From: Acidimicrobiales bacterium
GTDB lineage: Bacteria; Actinomycetota; Acidimicrobiia; Acidimicrobiales; Ilumatobacteraceae
Length of the DNA stretch: 33,181 nucleotides
Reading direction: 5' to 3'
Assembly: GCA_030832455.1 (NCBI GenBank)
Contig: JAURJB010000014.1
Coordinates: 1-33,181, forward strand
The notes beneath the pieces were generated by a model. The model saw nothing but the letters and a program-made list of their open reading frames with translations, made no database searches and was not told the origin of the DNA. Position 1 is the stretch's first letter; each line of letters opens with the position of its first letter. A program made the position numbers and the translations under genes. Below are positions 7,787 through 14,575 of this stretch, in pieces.

Positions 7787-8248
7787 CTATTTCGCGGCGT
7801 AGCCAAAGGCAAGTGAAGTGGCAACTGCCAACCAAAGTTGATAGGGCAGAAAAGCGAAGCCGAGAACCGGTGATACGCGAAACGCGATAACGAGAAGCGG
7901 GATAGTCAGCACGGTTGCAATCACCAGTGCGAAACCAGATGCAAGAAGCAAGTGCGGACCATAGAACAACCATGCCCAGGTAAGTGCGGCTGTCACGCTA
8001 AGAGTGAGCGATATCAACCAGATCAGTTGGTATGCAGTAGACAATCGACCGGCAACGAGCCAAGTAGCGGTAATCAGCATGATGAAGTTATATGGCCAGA
8101 TGATGCCGAACACACTGCTTGGGGGCTGCCAGGCTGGTTTTGCAAGTGATTGATACCACTGCGCATCAGTAGCCACCCAACGACTTGATCCAATTGCGTA
8201 GATGGCGATAATGACGGTTCCGACAACACCTACAACGTTTCGACTCAT
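7787..8248 (-). CDS. TspO/MBR family membrane protein
   Basis: A five-helix membrane protein (tryptophan-rich sensory protein, translocator-protein homologue) that binds porphyrins or related tetrapyrroles. The motif WYQSLAKPAWQPPSSVFGIIWP is the family hallmark, and Trp-rich helices follow. ATG 8248 (153 aa) is preferred over GTG 8263. It lies a short distance after the small gene on the same strand and is probably co-transcribed with it. In bacteria TspO affects tetrapyrrole-linked stress and photosynthesis-gene regulation; its role here is unknown. Confidence 0.88.
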   Translation of the reverse strand: MSRNVVGVVGTVIIAIYAIGSSRWVATDAQWYQSLAKPAWQPPSSVFGIIWPYNFIMLITATWLVAGRLSTAYQLIWLISLTLSVTAALTWAWLFYGPHLLLASGFALVIATVLTIPLLVIAFRVSPVLGFAFLPYQLWLAVATSLAFGYAAK

Positions 8249-8270
8249 GGTCAATTGTGGCACTCAGCGC

Positions 8271-8600
8271 TTAGCCGTTTTTGTGGTCGTCGAACCACTC
8301 GCGGGCCACAGCCAAAATCTGTGGTTCGGTCATAGCAGGCATGTTTACATCCAACGCCGCAACTACTTTTGCTGCAGTTTCAGGGTGAAGCCGCTCAAGG
8401 TGCTGCACCAGTTTCAGCATTAAATCTGATTTACCCTTGCCATGGCCGACAAGCAAGATCTTGCCCAACGTGGTGGTGAACATTTTCGGCATTTGGTCGG
8501 GCAACAACCTCTGGTTTCTCACCTCGTTTTGCATCAGTCGCCCAAATCGGGTTTCATTGTGTGTTAGTGCAGCAACTACGAGTTTTCCGGCAATGTCCAT
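8271..8600 (-). CDS. Hypothetical helical protein upstream of TspO
   Basis: A 109-residue soluble protein, probably all alpha-helical (KLVVAALTHNETRFGRLMQNEV, LVQHLERLHPETAAKVVAAL), without recognisable catalytic motifs. I do not know the family. ATG 8600 is supported by a TAGGGT hexamer at -12 to -7 on the same strand (leaderless arrangement). TspO follows within about 20 bp, so the two likely form an operon. Confidence 0.7.
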   Translation of the reverse strand: MDIAGKLVVAALTHNETRFGRLMQNEVRNQRLLPDQMPKMFTTTLGKILLVGHGKGKSDLMLKLVQHLERLHPETAAKVVAALDVNMPAMTEPQILAVAREWFDDHKNG

Positions 8601-8678
8601 AACTGAACCCTATGCCTACATGGTCGTGGAACATGGTCCCTGACGCGACAATCGCCTTTATTCATGAGAAGATTTGCG

Positions 8679-8695
8679 TGCGGGAAAGTCCCGCA
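8679..8695 (+). other. Hairpin upstream of fasciclin gene
   Basis: TGCGGGA pairs perfectly with TCCCGCA across AAG, ending 25 bp before the ATG at 8721. It is probably in the 5' leader, since this gene uses a Shine-Dalgarno (AAAGGA). It could stabilise the mRNA or be an operator. Confidence 0.5.
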
Positions 8696-8720
8696 TCTCA
8701 ATTGAAAGGAAATCCCCCCA

Positions 8721-9263
8721 ATGAAGAAAGTTCTTGGAGGCGTCATTGCCGCGCTCGTATTGCTTACAGCATGCGGAAGCGATGGAAGCACAAGTGAAGA
8801 AGAAGCAGTAGACACCACCGTGATGGAAGAAGTTATGGCTGGCGACATTGTGACAATTGCAAGCGAAACAGAAGGCTTCAGCACGCTTGTTGCAGCATTG
8901 ACTGCAGCCAGCTTGGTAGAAACATTGCAAGGCGAAGGCCCATTTACCGTGTTTGCACCAACAGATGATGCATTCGCGGCACTGCCAGAAGGACTTCTCG
9001 AGAAGTTGCTCTTGCCAGAAAATGTAGGTGTACTCACCTCAATCTTGACCTACCACGTAGTGTCCGGAAAAGTGATGTCAACTGACATCATGGCAGGCGA
9101 TGTGCCTTCAGTAGAAGGTTCAGCAATCACACTCACAACCGATTACGGCGTGCAAGTAAATGATGCATTGGTTATTTCAGCAGATATTGAAGCCAGCAAC
9201 GGCGTCATTCATGTGATTGACCTGGTCATTGTTCCACCAACCGTGGACTTGGCAAGCCTCTAA
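8721..9263 (+). CDS. Fasciclin (FAS1) domain lipoprotein
   Basis: A 180-residue exported lipoprotein. The signal peptide has lipobox LTAC (Cys about residue 18) and an acidic Ser/Glu linker. A single FAS1 domain follows with both conserved boxes (TVFAPTDDAFAALP and the final NGVIHVIDLVIVP). FAS1 domains mediate adhesion or weak ligand contacts on the cell surface; the mycobacterial antigen MPT70/MPT83 is the same fold. AAAGGA lies about 11 bases before the ATG. A stable hairpin follows the stop, so it is probably a single-gene transcript. Confidence 0.92.
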   Translation: MKKVLGGVIAALVLLTACGSDGSTSEEEAVDTTVMEEVMAGDIVTIASETEGFSTLVAALTAASLVETLQGEGPFTVFAPTDDAFAALPEGLLEKLLLPENVGVLTSILTYHVVSGKVMSTDIMAGDVPSVEGSAITLTTDYGVQVNDALVISADIEASNGVIHVIDLVIVPPTVDLASL

Positions 9264-9283
9264 ATCCAAAAATCTGTTCGTTG

Positions 9284-9312
9284 GTCAAACGGCGTGGTTT
9301 TACGCCGTTCGA
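9284..9312 (+). terminator. Stem-loop after fasciclin gene
   Basis: AACGGCGT (9288-9295) pairs with ACGCCGTT (9302-9309) across GGTTTT. GTC/GAC extends the stem after one mismatch. No T tract follows, so intrinsic termination is likely but not proven. Confidence 0.55.
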
Positions 9313-9340
9313 CACGAATGACGCACACTAAAGTTTTGCC

Positions 9341-9976
9341 ATGGCAGAACCAACCCCACAGCGACTCATTGATGGCATGCGTGGGGTTCGGTACGGAGAG
9401 GTACTTGCCATGTTCTTGCGCGATACCGGGCTAGAGGCCGAGGTGTTTGGAACGCAGATGTTGAATGATTGCCCGCAAGCGCTGTGGGATGCGCTAGATG
9501 CTGATGCGATCGCTAAAGACATGGGTGCGGTGATTGTGAAACTGAACGGCCCTCGTTATTGGCTGCTTGATGGATTGGGCTCAAAAGTTGCAGTAGTGGA
9601 GCCAGTGTTTAAGGATTTCAATGGCATTCAGATGCGTCGCATCGCCACGATTCCGTTAGGTGTTGACTTTGCTGCAGGCGCATACGTAGTGCGCAATGTC
9701 AACCGCGGCGCTGTGTTCTTCTTTGATGCAGGAAAGACTGTTTATGAATTGGTTGACCCGGAAGGTCGAGCTTTCGTCATGCAAGCGCGTTGCGTAGGTG
9801 TTGACCCAGGCATGACCGAAGAATCGTTGGCAAACCTTGGCGAGCGCCTTGCCCTTCCAGAGGGCTGGTCGTATCGCACACGGGTGTTGGACAGCGAGCT
9901 GGTGATTGATACCAGTGCGACGTTGGCCACTGTGGTGCAAGACGAATTCGAGAACACCTACACCCTGCCGTATTAA
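9341..9976 (+). CDS. Conserved hypothetical protein, 211 aa
   Basis: A soluble protein with the segments NDCPQALWDALDADAIAKDMGA, VKLNGPRYWLLDG and YELVDPEGRAFVMQA. I recall a similar layout in uncharacterised bacterial proteins, but no biochemical function. No signal peptide or transmembrane segment is seen. The start at ATG 9341 is supported by TAAAGT at -12 to -7, a leaderless -10 box. It stands alone, with the toxin-antitoxin pair starting 46 bp after its stop under its own promoter. Confidence 0.8.
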   Translation: MAEPTPQRLIDGMRGVRYGEVLAMFLRDTGLEAEVFGTQMLNDCPQALWDALDADAIAKDMGAVIVKLNGPRYWLLDGLGSKVAVVEPVFKDFNGIQMRRIATIPLGVDFAAGAYVVRNVNRGAVFFFDAGKTVYELVDPEGRAFVMQARCVGVDPGMTEESLANLGERLALPEGWSYRTRVLDSELVIDTSATLATVVQDEFENTYTLPY

Positions 9977-9993
9977 TCCTTTTTCGAGTAATT

Positions 9994-10022
9994 GTGTCCA
10001 CATTAGGTGGTAATGTGGACAC
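9994..10022 (+). promoter_or_regulatory. Palindromic operator over the phd-vapC promoter
   Basis: The arm GTGTCCACATTA (9994-10005) is the exact reverse complement of TAATGTGGACAC (10011-10022), separated by GGTGG. The right arm ends on the base before the antitoxin ATG and contains TAATGT at -12 to -7, which fits the -10 box of a leaderless promoter. Binding of the antitoxin (or its complex with the toxin) here would block RNA polymerase directly, as is usual for autoregulated toxin-antitoxin operons. Confidence 0.8.
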
Positions 10023-10283
10023 ATGAATATTGGCGTGCGAGAACTCAAACAAAACCTTTCTGAATACCTGGACAGGGCCGCGAATGGCGAATTGGTTGTG
10101 GTCACTGATCGCGGCGTTCCAAAGGCGTTGATTGTGGCAATACCGGGCGGAGATCAAATGTCGCTGGGCGTTGAAGAGGGTTGGATAACACCACCAACAC
10201 GAACTGGGAAATTGAATGCTCCCTTGCACCTGCTATCACAGCGCAGATCAATGGATGTGATTACCGAGGATCGTGGCGAATGA
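10023..10283 (+). CDS. Phd/YefM-type antitoxin
   Basis: An 86-residue antitoxin. The N-terminal Phd/YefM DNA-binding fold is typical (MNIGVRELKQNLSEYLDRAANGELVVVTDRGVPKALIVAI). The C-terminal tail, probably unstructured alone, should wrap the toxin. It overlaps the PIN toxin gene by 4 bp (ATGA), which couples translation. The palindrome abutting its start is the likely autoregulatory operator. The antitoxin also neutralises VapC by blocking its active site (family knowledge). Confidence 0.92.
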   Translation: MNIGVRELKQNLSEYLDRAANGELVVVTDRGVPKALIVAIPGGDQMSLGVEEGWITPPTRTGKLNAPLHLLSQRRSMDVITEDRGE

Positions 10284-10684
10284 CAACGTATGTCGATTCA
10301 AGCGCTCTGTTAAAGCGATATGTGAAAGAACCAGATTCCGAGTACGCCACGTCGCTTGTAGACGCAGATGAAGTTCTCGCAACAAGTTGGCTCACGGTTG
10401 TCGAAGTTCGTCGTTCGTTATCAAAGTTGCTGAAGGGGAGTGATCTTGGAAGAGCAAACCAAGTTGCTCAAGAAGACATGGACAAAATGGCGCTAGTTCT
10501 GCCAGATGCAACAACATGGTTGGCAGCTGCAGAAATTGGTGCTGCGCTTAATGTTCGTTCACTGGACGCGCTTCATTTGGCTTGTGCTCAGCGGTTGCGC
10601 ATTCCCTCAATTCGCTTTGTCACATTTGATATTCGCCAAGCAATTGCTGCGCGAGCACTTGGGTTTTCTGTAGTCGGTGCTTAA
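10280..10684 (+). CDS. vapC: VapC-type PIN-domain ribonuclease toxin
   Basis: A 134-residue PIN-domain endoribonuclease. The start at ATG 10280 is fixed by overlap with the antitoxin stop; the longer frame merely runs through the antitoxin gene. The acidic Mg2+-binding residues appear intact: D6 (YVDSSALLKRY), E42 (TVVEVRR), D96 (RSLDALHLA) and D117 (VTFDIRQ). VapC toxins cleave tRNA or rRNA when the antitoxin is degraded. Only one base separates its stop from the stop of the convergent DUF2855 gene. Confidence 0.93.
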   Translation: MTTYVDSSALLKRYVKEPDSEYATSLVDADEVLATSWLTVVEVRRSLSKLLKGSDLGRANQVAQEDMDKMALVLPDATTWLAAAEIGAALNVRSLDALHLACAQRLRIPSIRFVTFDIRQAIAARALGFSVVGA

Positions 10685-10685
10685 C

Positions 10686-11756
10686 TTAAGAGAACGACAG
10701 GATGTTGCCGATTTCGGGCGACATTTTTCCCGCAACTAAATGTGAGTAGGTGTCGCTGACCGCATCTGGTCCACGCTGATGATCAATGTTCAGCCACTGC
10801 TTCGAGCCCTCAATGAAGGTGTTTAAGGCCACGTCGATGCGACTATTCAGTTCTGCACGACCCCATTCTTTGCCACGCTTTGCCAGTTGCGAAGGAGCAA
10901 AAAAGAACTCGGGTTTTGGTCCGGGGATATCAACGCGGTGGCGTGTCTGTTCCCAATGTGTTGCCCCAATACTGCAGGAGTACTTCAATGCAACGCCGAA
11001 ATGGGTGTGCACGGCAGCGATGATTTCGGGGTTGCCCGCCATGTCAACCACGACACTGGGTATCGCAGCATCGAGTGATGCCACATCGCTGTATGTCACC
11101 ACTTCGTGGTATTCACCAACGCTGCGCACAAAATCGACGTTTAGATCGGATGTGAGACCAACAACATTCATTATTGAATGTGCCCGCAAACAGTGCGCAA
11201 GGGCGATAGATGTTTTGCTTGATGCACTTGTTACTAGCACTTGGGTTGCGCCCAAAAAGTCTTGTTCGTGAAGAAAGTCTTCGGCAAGAAACGACGTGAG
11301 AAACAACCCCCGAAAGATCAGCATTGCGTTGTCGTTGCTGCCTTCGTTGTCTGGAACTCTGTCAAATGTGCGGTAGGCCATTGCGTGTTTTTCGCGATGC
11401 GCAGCAACGTCAATGAATCCGCTACTTGAAGATTGAGCGAGCACGATGTGTTCGTTGCCAACAGGAAAGAATCCGAAGTATCGACCGCCAATGGCAATAT
11501 CTGGGTTTGCCGATTCACTCACGATTCCATAACCCATTGCTGGCAATCTGCCCCAGCCTTCCGCTGCGGGAAAGAACCCCCAATAATCGAGGAAGTCGCC
11601 ACTGAGGGCATAGCTGATGTTGTTTGAAGTAAGCGCAAACCGATCAATGGTCAAACGAACCTCACCGGGTTGAAGGGCAGCGGAATTGCTTGTCGCCATG
11701 CGGAACTTGCGAATATCTGAGCGATCAATTTCGAGACAAATGTGTTGTGGCTGCAC
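10686..11756 (-). CDS. DUF2855 family protein (MDR-like fold)
   Basis: A 356-residue protein of the DUF2855 family, distantly related to medium-chain dehydrogenases. The signature VRLTIDRFALTSNNISYAL, then DYWGFFPAAEGWGRLP and YFGFFPVG, is characteristic. A Rossmann-like middle segment follows (VLVTSASSKTSIALAHCL). The enzymatic reaction is not known to me. The start is set to GTG 11756 because the family begins shortly before this region and a TACAGT -10 box lies at -12 to -7. The longer frame would run under the divergent regulator gene. It sits between two toxin-antitoxin modules. Confidence 0.82.
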   Translation of the reverse strand: MQPQHICLEIDRSDIRKFRMATSNSAALQPGEVRLTIDRFALTSNNISYALSGDFLDYWGFFPAAEGWGRLPAMGYGIVSESANPDIAIGGRYFGFFPVGNEHIVLAQSSSSGFIDVAAHREKHAMAYRTFDRVPDNEGSNDNAMLIFRGLFLTSFLAEDFLHEQDFLGATQVLVTSASSKTSIALAHCLRAHSIMNVVGLTSDLNVDFVRSVGEYHEVVTYSDVASLDAAIPSVVVDMAGNPEIIAAVHTHFGVALKYSCSIGATHWEQTRHRVDIPGPKPEFFFAPSQLAKRGKEWGRAELNSRIDVALNTFIEGSKQWLNIDHQRGPDAVSDTYSHLVAGKMSPEIGNILSFS

Positions 11757-11819
11757 ACATGCACTGTAGGCCCTTTGATTTTGGGGCAACGAAGTAAAGG
11801 AATGATCAAAAATAGTATC

Positions 11820-11825
11820 TACAAT
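11820..11825 (+). promoter_or_regulatory. Leaderless -10 box (TACAAT) of the XRE gene
   Basis: TACAAT lies 8-13 bases before the ATG at 11833 with no Shine-Dalgarno between. Transcription would start at or near the first codon. The divergent DUF2855 gene has its own TACAGT at 11763-11768 on the minus strand. The 76-bp region also has a weak TTTGAT/ATCAAA inverted repeat at 11774-11779 and 11805-11810. Confidence 0.5.
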
Positions 11826-11832
11826 CCGATAT

Positions 11833-12420
11833 ATGGAATCAAGCAAATCAGGAGCGCTTGTAAAGGCAGCACGAATGCGGGCTGGGCTGACCCAGGCCCA
11901 ATTGGCCGAACTTGCGGACACCAGCCAATCTGCGATTGCCGCGTATGAGGCAGGTGAGAGAGAACCAACCATCCCCGTGCTTCAACGGATGGTGAGCGCA
12001 ACGGGACATCGTCTACTCATTGAAATTGATTCGAACCGATCGTTGTATCGACTATCGGATCTCGCACTCGACATCAAAAAGGTGCCAAAAAGAGACATCA
12101 CAAAGCGGATGCGTCTTGTTTTTGAATTCCTGAGAGGTGCTGAGGAAGACGGTCATTCATTGCAGTTGTTGATTACGGCCGAACCGCAATTAACAGGGGA
12201 CACCCGATTTGATGTGTTGCTTGCTGCCGTTGGCGAATACTTGGCAGTGAAGCACGACATTCCACCACCACGGTGGGTACAAAGCAAAACAAGGTTCTTG
12301 GATGGTGCATGGTGGATTAGTGCCATGCCGTCTGCGCGAGTACGAGCCTTGGTACATACACCGGCGTCTTTCCGTAGACGAGGTGTGATGATAGATCGCC
12401 GTGATCTGGAGTCAAAGTGA
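11833..12420 (+). CDS. XRE-type HTH regulator, probable antitoxin
   Basis: A 195-residue protein. The N-terminal XRE helix-turn-helix covers about residues 8-60 (ARMRAGLTQAQLAELADTSQ, then YEAGEREPTIPVLQRM). The C-terminal domain (LLAAVGEYLAVKHDIPPPRWV, ALVHTPASFRRRGVMIDRRDLES) recurs in actinobacterial regulators paired with nucleotidyltransferase-like genes. Its 4-bp overlap with the next gene (GTGA) and the linked NTase argue for an antitoxin-type repressor that neutralises the partner. The pairing is inference; the HTH is clear. Confidence 0.85.
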   Translation: MESSKSGALVKAARMRAGLTQAQLAELADTSQSAIAAYEAGEREPTIPVLQRMVSATGHRLLIEIDSNRSLYRLSDLALDIKKVPKRDITKRMRLVFEFLRGAEEDGHSLQLLITAEPQLTGDTRFDVLLAAVGEYLAVKHDIPPPRWVQSKTRFLDGAWWISAMPSARVRALVHTPASFRRRGVMIDRRDLESK

Positions 12421-12938
12421 CCGACCGACTACTGAATCGCGAGGTGTTAGAGAAAGCATTTCAAGCACTTGCTGCGAAGTTAAAGCGACGCGGAATCGTT
12501 GGCGAACTACATGTCTTTGGTGGAGCAGCAATGGTGTTGGCTTTTAATGCACGCGAGGCAACACGCGATGTAGATGCTGTATTTGCACCCGACACTCACG
12601 TGATTATGGCTGCGCAAGAAGTTGCAGAAGAATTAAAACTTCCAAAAACATGGCTGAACAATCAAGCATCGAACTACGTTTCGGGAGTTGCAGGCCGTGG
12701 TACACCAGTGTTTGATCATCCATTTCTGCGTGTAATGGTGACACCACCCGAGCATCTGTTAGCTATGAAGGTTCGCGCGGCACGCGCCCTTCGTGATGCG
12801 GACGATATTCGTTTTTTGCTGAAGCACTTAAACATTGATCGCATTGAAAACGTGAAAAAAATTGTGTCTCGGTACTTTCCTGATGATGCGATATCAAACA
12901 GATCTGTGCAATTGGTAGAAGATATTTTGTCCCTGTAA
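12417..12938 (+). CDS. Nucleotidyltransferase-fold protein (DUF6036/AbiEii-like), probable toxin
   Basis: A 173-residue small nucleotidyltransferase-like protein. It shows the beta-polymerase-type motif FGGAAMVLAF, then TRDVDAVFAPD (the D-x-D metal pair), and a later VTPPEHLLAMKVRAARALRDADDIRFLL as in AbiEii/DUF6036 proteins. The GTG 12417 start overlaps the regulator stop. Related toxins transfer nucleotides to tRNA or proteins; whether this one is toxic is untested. A strong bidirectional terminator follows. Confidence 0.82.
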   Translation: MTDRLLNREVLEKAFQALAAKLKRRGIVGELHVFGGAAMVLAFNAREATRDVDAVFAPDTHVIMAAQEVAEELKLPKTWLNNQASNYVSGVAGRGTPVFDHPFLRVMVTPPEHLLAMKVRAARALRDADDIRFLLKHLNIDRIENVKKIVSRYFPDDAISNRSVQLVEDILSL

Positions 12939-12943
12939 ATGCA

Positions 12944-12971
12944 AAAGACCCGCCCTTGCGGGCGGGTCTTT
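12944..12971. terminator. Strong bidirectional terminator
   Basis: AAAGACCCGCCC pairs perfectly with GGGCGGGTCTTT across TTGC (12-bp stem with built-in A/T flanks on both sides). It separates the toxin-antitoxin operon from the convergent HU gene and can serve both. Confidence 0.9.
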
Positions 12972-12993
12972 CAACTTCTTGTAAAGAAGTGAA

Positions 12994-13404
12994 TTACTTC
13001 TTCTTCTTTTTTGCAACTTTCTTAGGAGCAGCCTTTTTCGGTGCTGGCTTCTTTGGTGCTGCAGCCTTTTTTGGCGCTGGCTTTGCAACTGGCGCGATTG
13101 GCTTGGTGTTGAGTTTTGGTGCAGGAGCGGCGCCAAGAGCAATGTCCTTGAAACCCTTCAACGCGGTGATCTTTGCAACGGTCTTTGCTTTGATCTGAAT
13201 CGTCTCACCAGTGGCCGGGTTACGACCTTGGCGTGCTGGACGCTTGATCTTTGCAAACTTTGCAAAGCCTGAAATGTTTACGATTTCGCCCTTGGCAACT
13301 GTTGCCAAGATGACATCGATGGTTCCTTCGACAGTTGACGTTGCCGTCTTCTTGTCTACGCCGGTATGAAGTGCTACTGCTTGGATGAGGTCACGTTTTT
13401 TCAT
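12994..13404 (-). CDS. hupB: HU-type nucleoid protein with H1-like basic tail
   Basis: A 136-residue HupB-like protein. The N-terminal HU domain occupies residues 1 to ~90 (MKKRDLIQAVALHTG; the DNA-embracing arm RPARQGRNPATGETIQI). A tail of repeated PAPKKAAAPKK units, ending in a poly-Lys run, follows, as in actinobacterial HupB/Lsr2-era histone-like proteins. It compacts DNA and can affect global transcription. ATG 13404 is preferred over TTG 13410. TACATT at -13 to -8 supports a leaderless promoter. Its tail makes the ORF highly biased in composition; this is normal for the family. Confidence 0.92.
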   Translation of the reverse strand: MKKRDLIQAVALHTGVDKKTATSTVEGTIDVILATVAKGEIVNISGFAKFAKIKRPARQGRNPATGETIQIKAKTVAKITALKGFKDIALGAAPAPKLNTKPIAPVAKPAPKKAAAPKKPAPKKAAPKKVAKKKKK

Positions 13405-13444
13405 AATCAAAAATGTATAGCAACGGTGGCCTCGGGTAGTGGAT

Positions 13445-13490
13445 AGTGCCCATTTTCAGGGCACTTTTGAACCATCAGGGATAGCCTGAT
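13445..13490 (+). promoter_or_regulatory. Two inverted repeats over the OYE-gene promoter
   Basis: The first stem is AGTGCCC/GGGCACT (13445-13451 and 13459-13465), followed by TTT. The second is ATCAGG/CCTGAT (13474-13479 and 13485-13490), ending 4 bases before the ATG. The putative leaderless -10 box TAGCCT (13482-13487) is inside the second repeat. As DNA they look like operators for a repressor; as RNA they would look like a terminator plus a start-blocking stem. If the transcript is leaderless, the operator reading is preferred. Confidence 0.5.
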
Positions 13491-13494
13491 CGCC

Positions 13495-14571
13495 ATGGCC
13501 TCCCTTTTTGATTCAGTCCCACTTTCTCGTGGTCCAGCCCTTCCCAACCGATTCATGTTGTCTCCGCTCACTAACCACCAGAGCAACGCGGACGGCACGC
13601 TGTCAGATGGCGAGCATCATTGGCTTGAAATGCGTGCAACTGGTGGGTTTGGGCTGGTGATGACGTGTGCTTCACACGTGCAACGGGTGGGCCAGGGGTT
13701 CCCAGGGCAATTGGGTTGTTTTGGCGATCATCACCTTTCGGGCCTGACACAAATCGCCGACACCATTCGCGCAGCCGGAAAGGTGTCGTATGTGCAGTTG
13801 CACCATGCCGGAAATCGTTCACCGAAAGACCTCATTGGCGAAGCGCCAGTGTGCCCTTCGGACGATGCCGAAACGGGTGCGCGCGCCTTGACCCACGCAG
13901 AAGTAGAGCAACTCATTGCAGATTTTGTTGCAGCAGCAGTCCGTTGCGACAAAGCAGGCTTTGATGGCGTCGAACTACATGGTGCACACGGTTACATCCT
14001 CTGCCAGTTCCTTTCGCCCGAAATCAACAAGCGCACCGACGAGTTTGGCGGATCGTTAGAAAACCGCGCTCGCGTTTTGATGCGCATCGTTGATGGCGTG
14101 CGCGAGCATTGTCGACCTGATTTGCAACTTGCTGTGCGTTTGTCTCCCGAGCGATTCGGAATGAAAGTGGATGAAATCCGCGAAGTGTTTTCGTGGCTTG
14201 TGGCGAGCAACAAGATTGATCTCATTGACATGTCGTTGTGGGACGTGTTCAAGGAAGCACATGAGCCTGAGCATGCGGGCAAGCAGTTGCTTGAGTTGTT
14301 TACGTCTATTCCGCGCGGGGCAGTAAAGCTTGCTGTCGCGGGAAAAATCGCAACACCTCAAGATGCGCAGAAGGTGATCGATTTAGGTGCAGATATTGCT
14401 GCATTAGGCAGAGGTGCAATCTTGCATCACGACTTCCCAAACAAAACAAAAGCCGACCCCAACTTCACACCACGATCACTGCCTGTGGCAGCCGAGGTGT
14501 TGCGTTCCGAAGGGCTTTCTGAGCCCTTCGTGAACTACATGAAGGTATGGGCCGGCTTTGTAAGTGAGTAA
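13495..14571 (+). CDS. Old yellow enzyme family FMN oxidoreductase
   Basis: A 358-residue NADH:flavin oxidoreductase/OYE-type TIM barrel that uses FMN and usually reduces activated C=C bonds or acts on related small molecules. Motifs are NRFMLSPLTNHQS, the substrate-binding region YVQLHHAGNRS, HGAHGYILCQFLSPEINKRTDEFGGSLENR (His and the conserved GGSLENR), and phosphate-binding VAGKIATPQDAQKV with ALGRGAI. No iron-sulfur or extra NADPH domain is present. Its stop lies 4 bp from the convergent dehydrogenase stop. The substrate is unknown. Confidence 0.9.
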   Translation: MASLFDSVPLSRGPALPNRFMLSPLTNHQSNADGTLSDGEHHWLEMRATGGFGLVMTCASHVQRVGQGFPGQLGCFGDHHLSGLTQIADTIRAAGKVSYVQLHHAGNRSPKDLIGEAPVCPSDDAETGARALTHAEVEQLIADFVAAAVRCDKAGFDGVELHGAHGYILCQFLSPEINKRTDEFGGSLENRARVLMRIVDGVREHCRPDLQLAVRLSPERFGMKVDEIREVFSWLVASNKIDLIDMSLWDVFKEAHEPEHAGKQLLELFTSIPRGAVKLAVAGKIATPQDAQKVIDLGADIAALGRGAILHHDFPNKTKADPNFTPRSLPVAAEVLRSEGLSEPFVNYMKVWAGFVSE

Positions 14572-14575
14572 TTAA

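Noticed and set aside
10181-10279. Longer VapC start at 10181
   Set aside because: It runs through the antitoxin gene in another frame; the PIN domain begins exactly at ATG 10280 with a 4-bp overlap.
13445-13494. Riboswitch before the flavoenzyme gene
   Set aside because: The whole region is under 100 bp, too short for an FMN riboswitch, and the probable leaderless promoter leaves no leader RNA.
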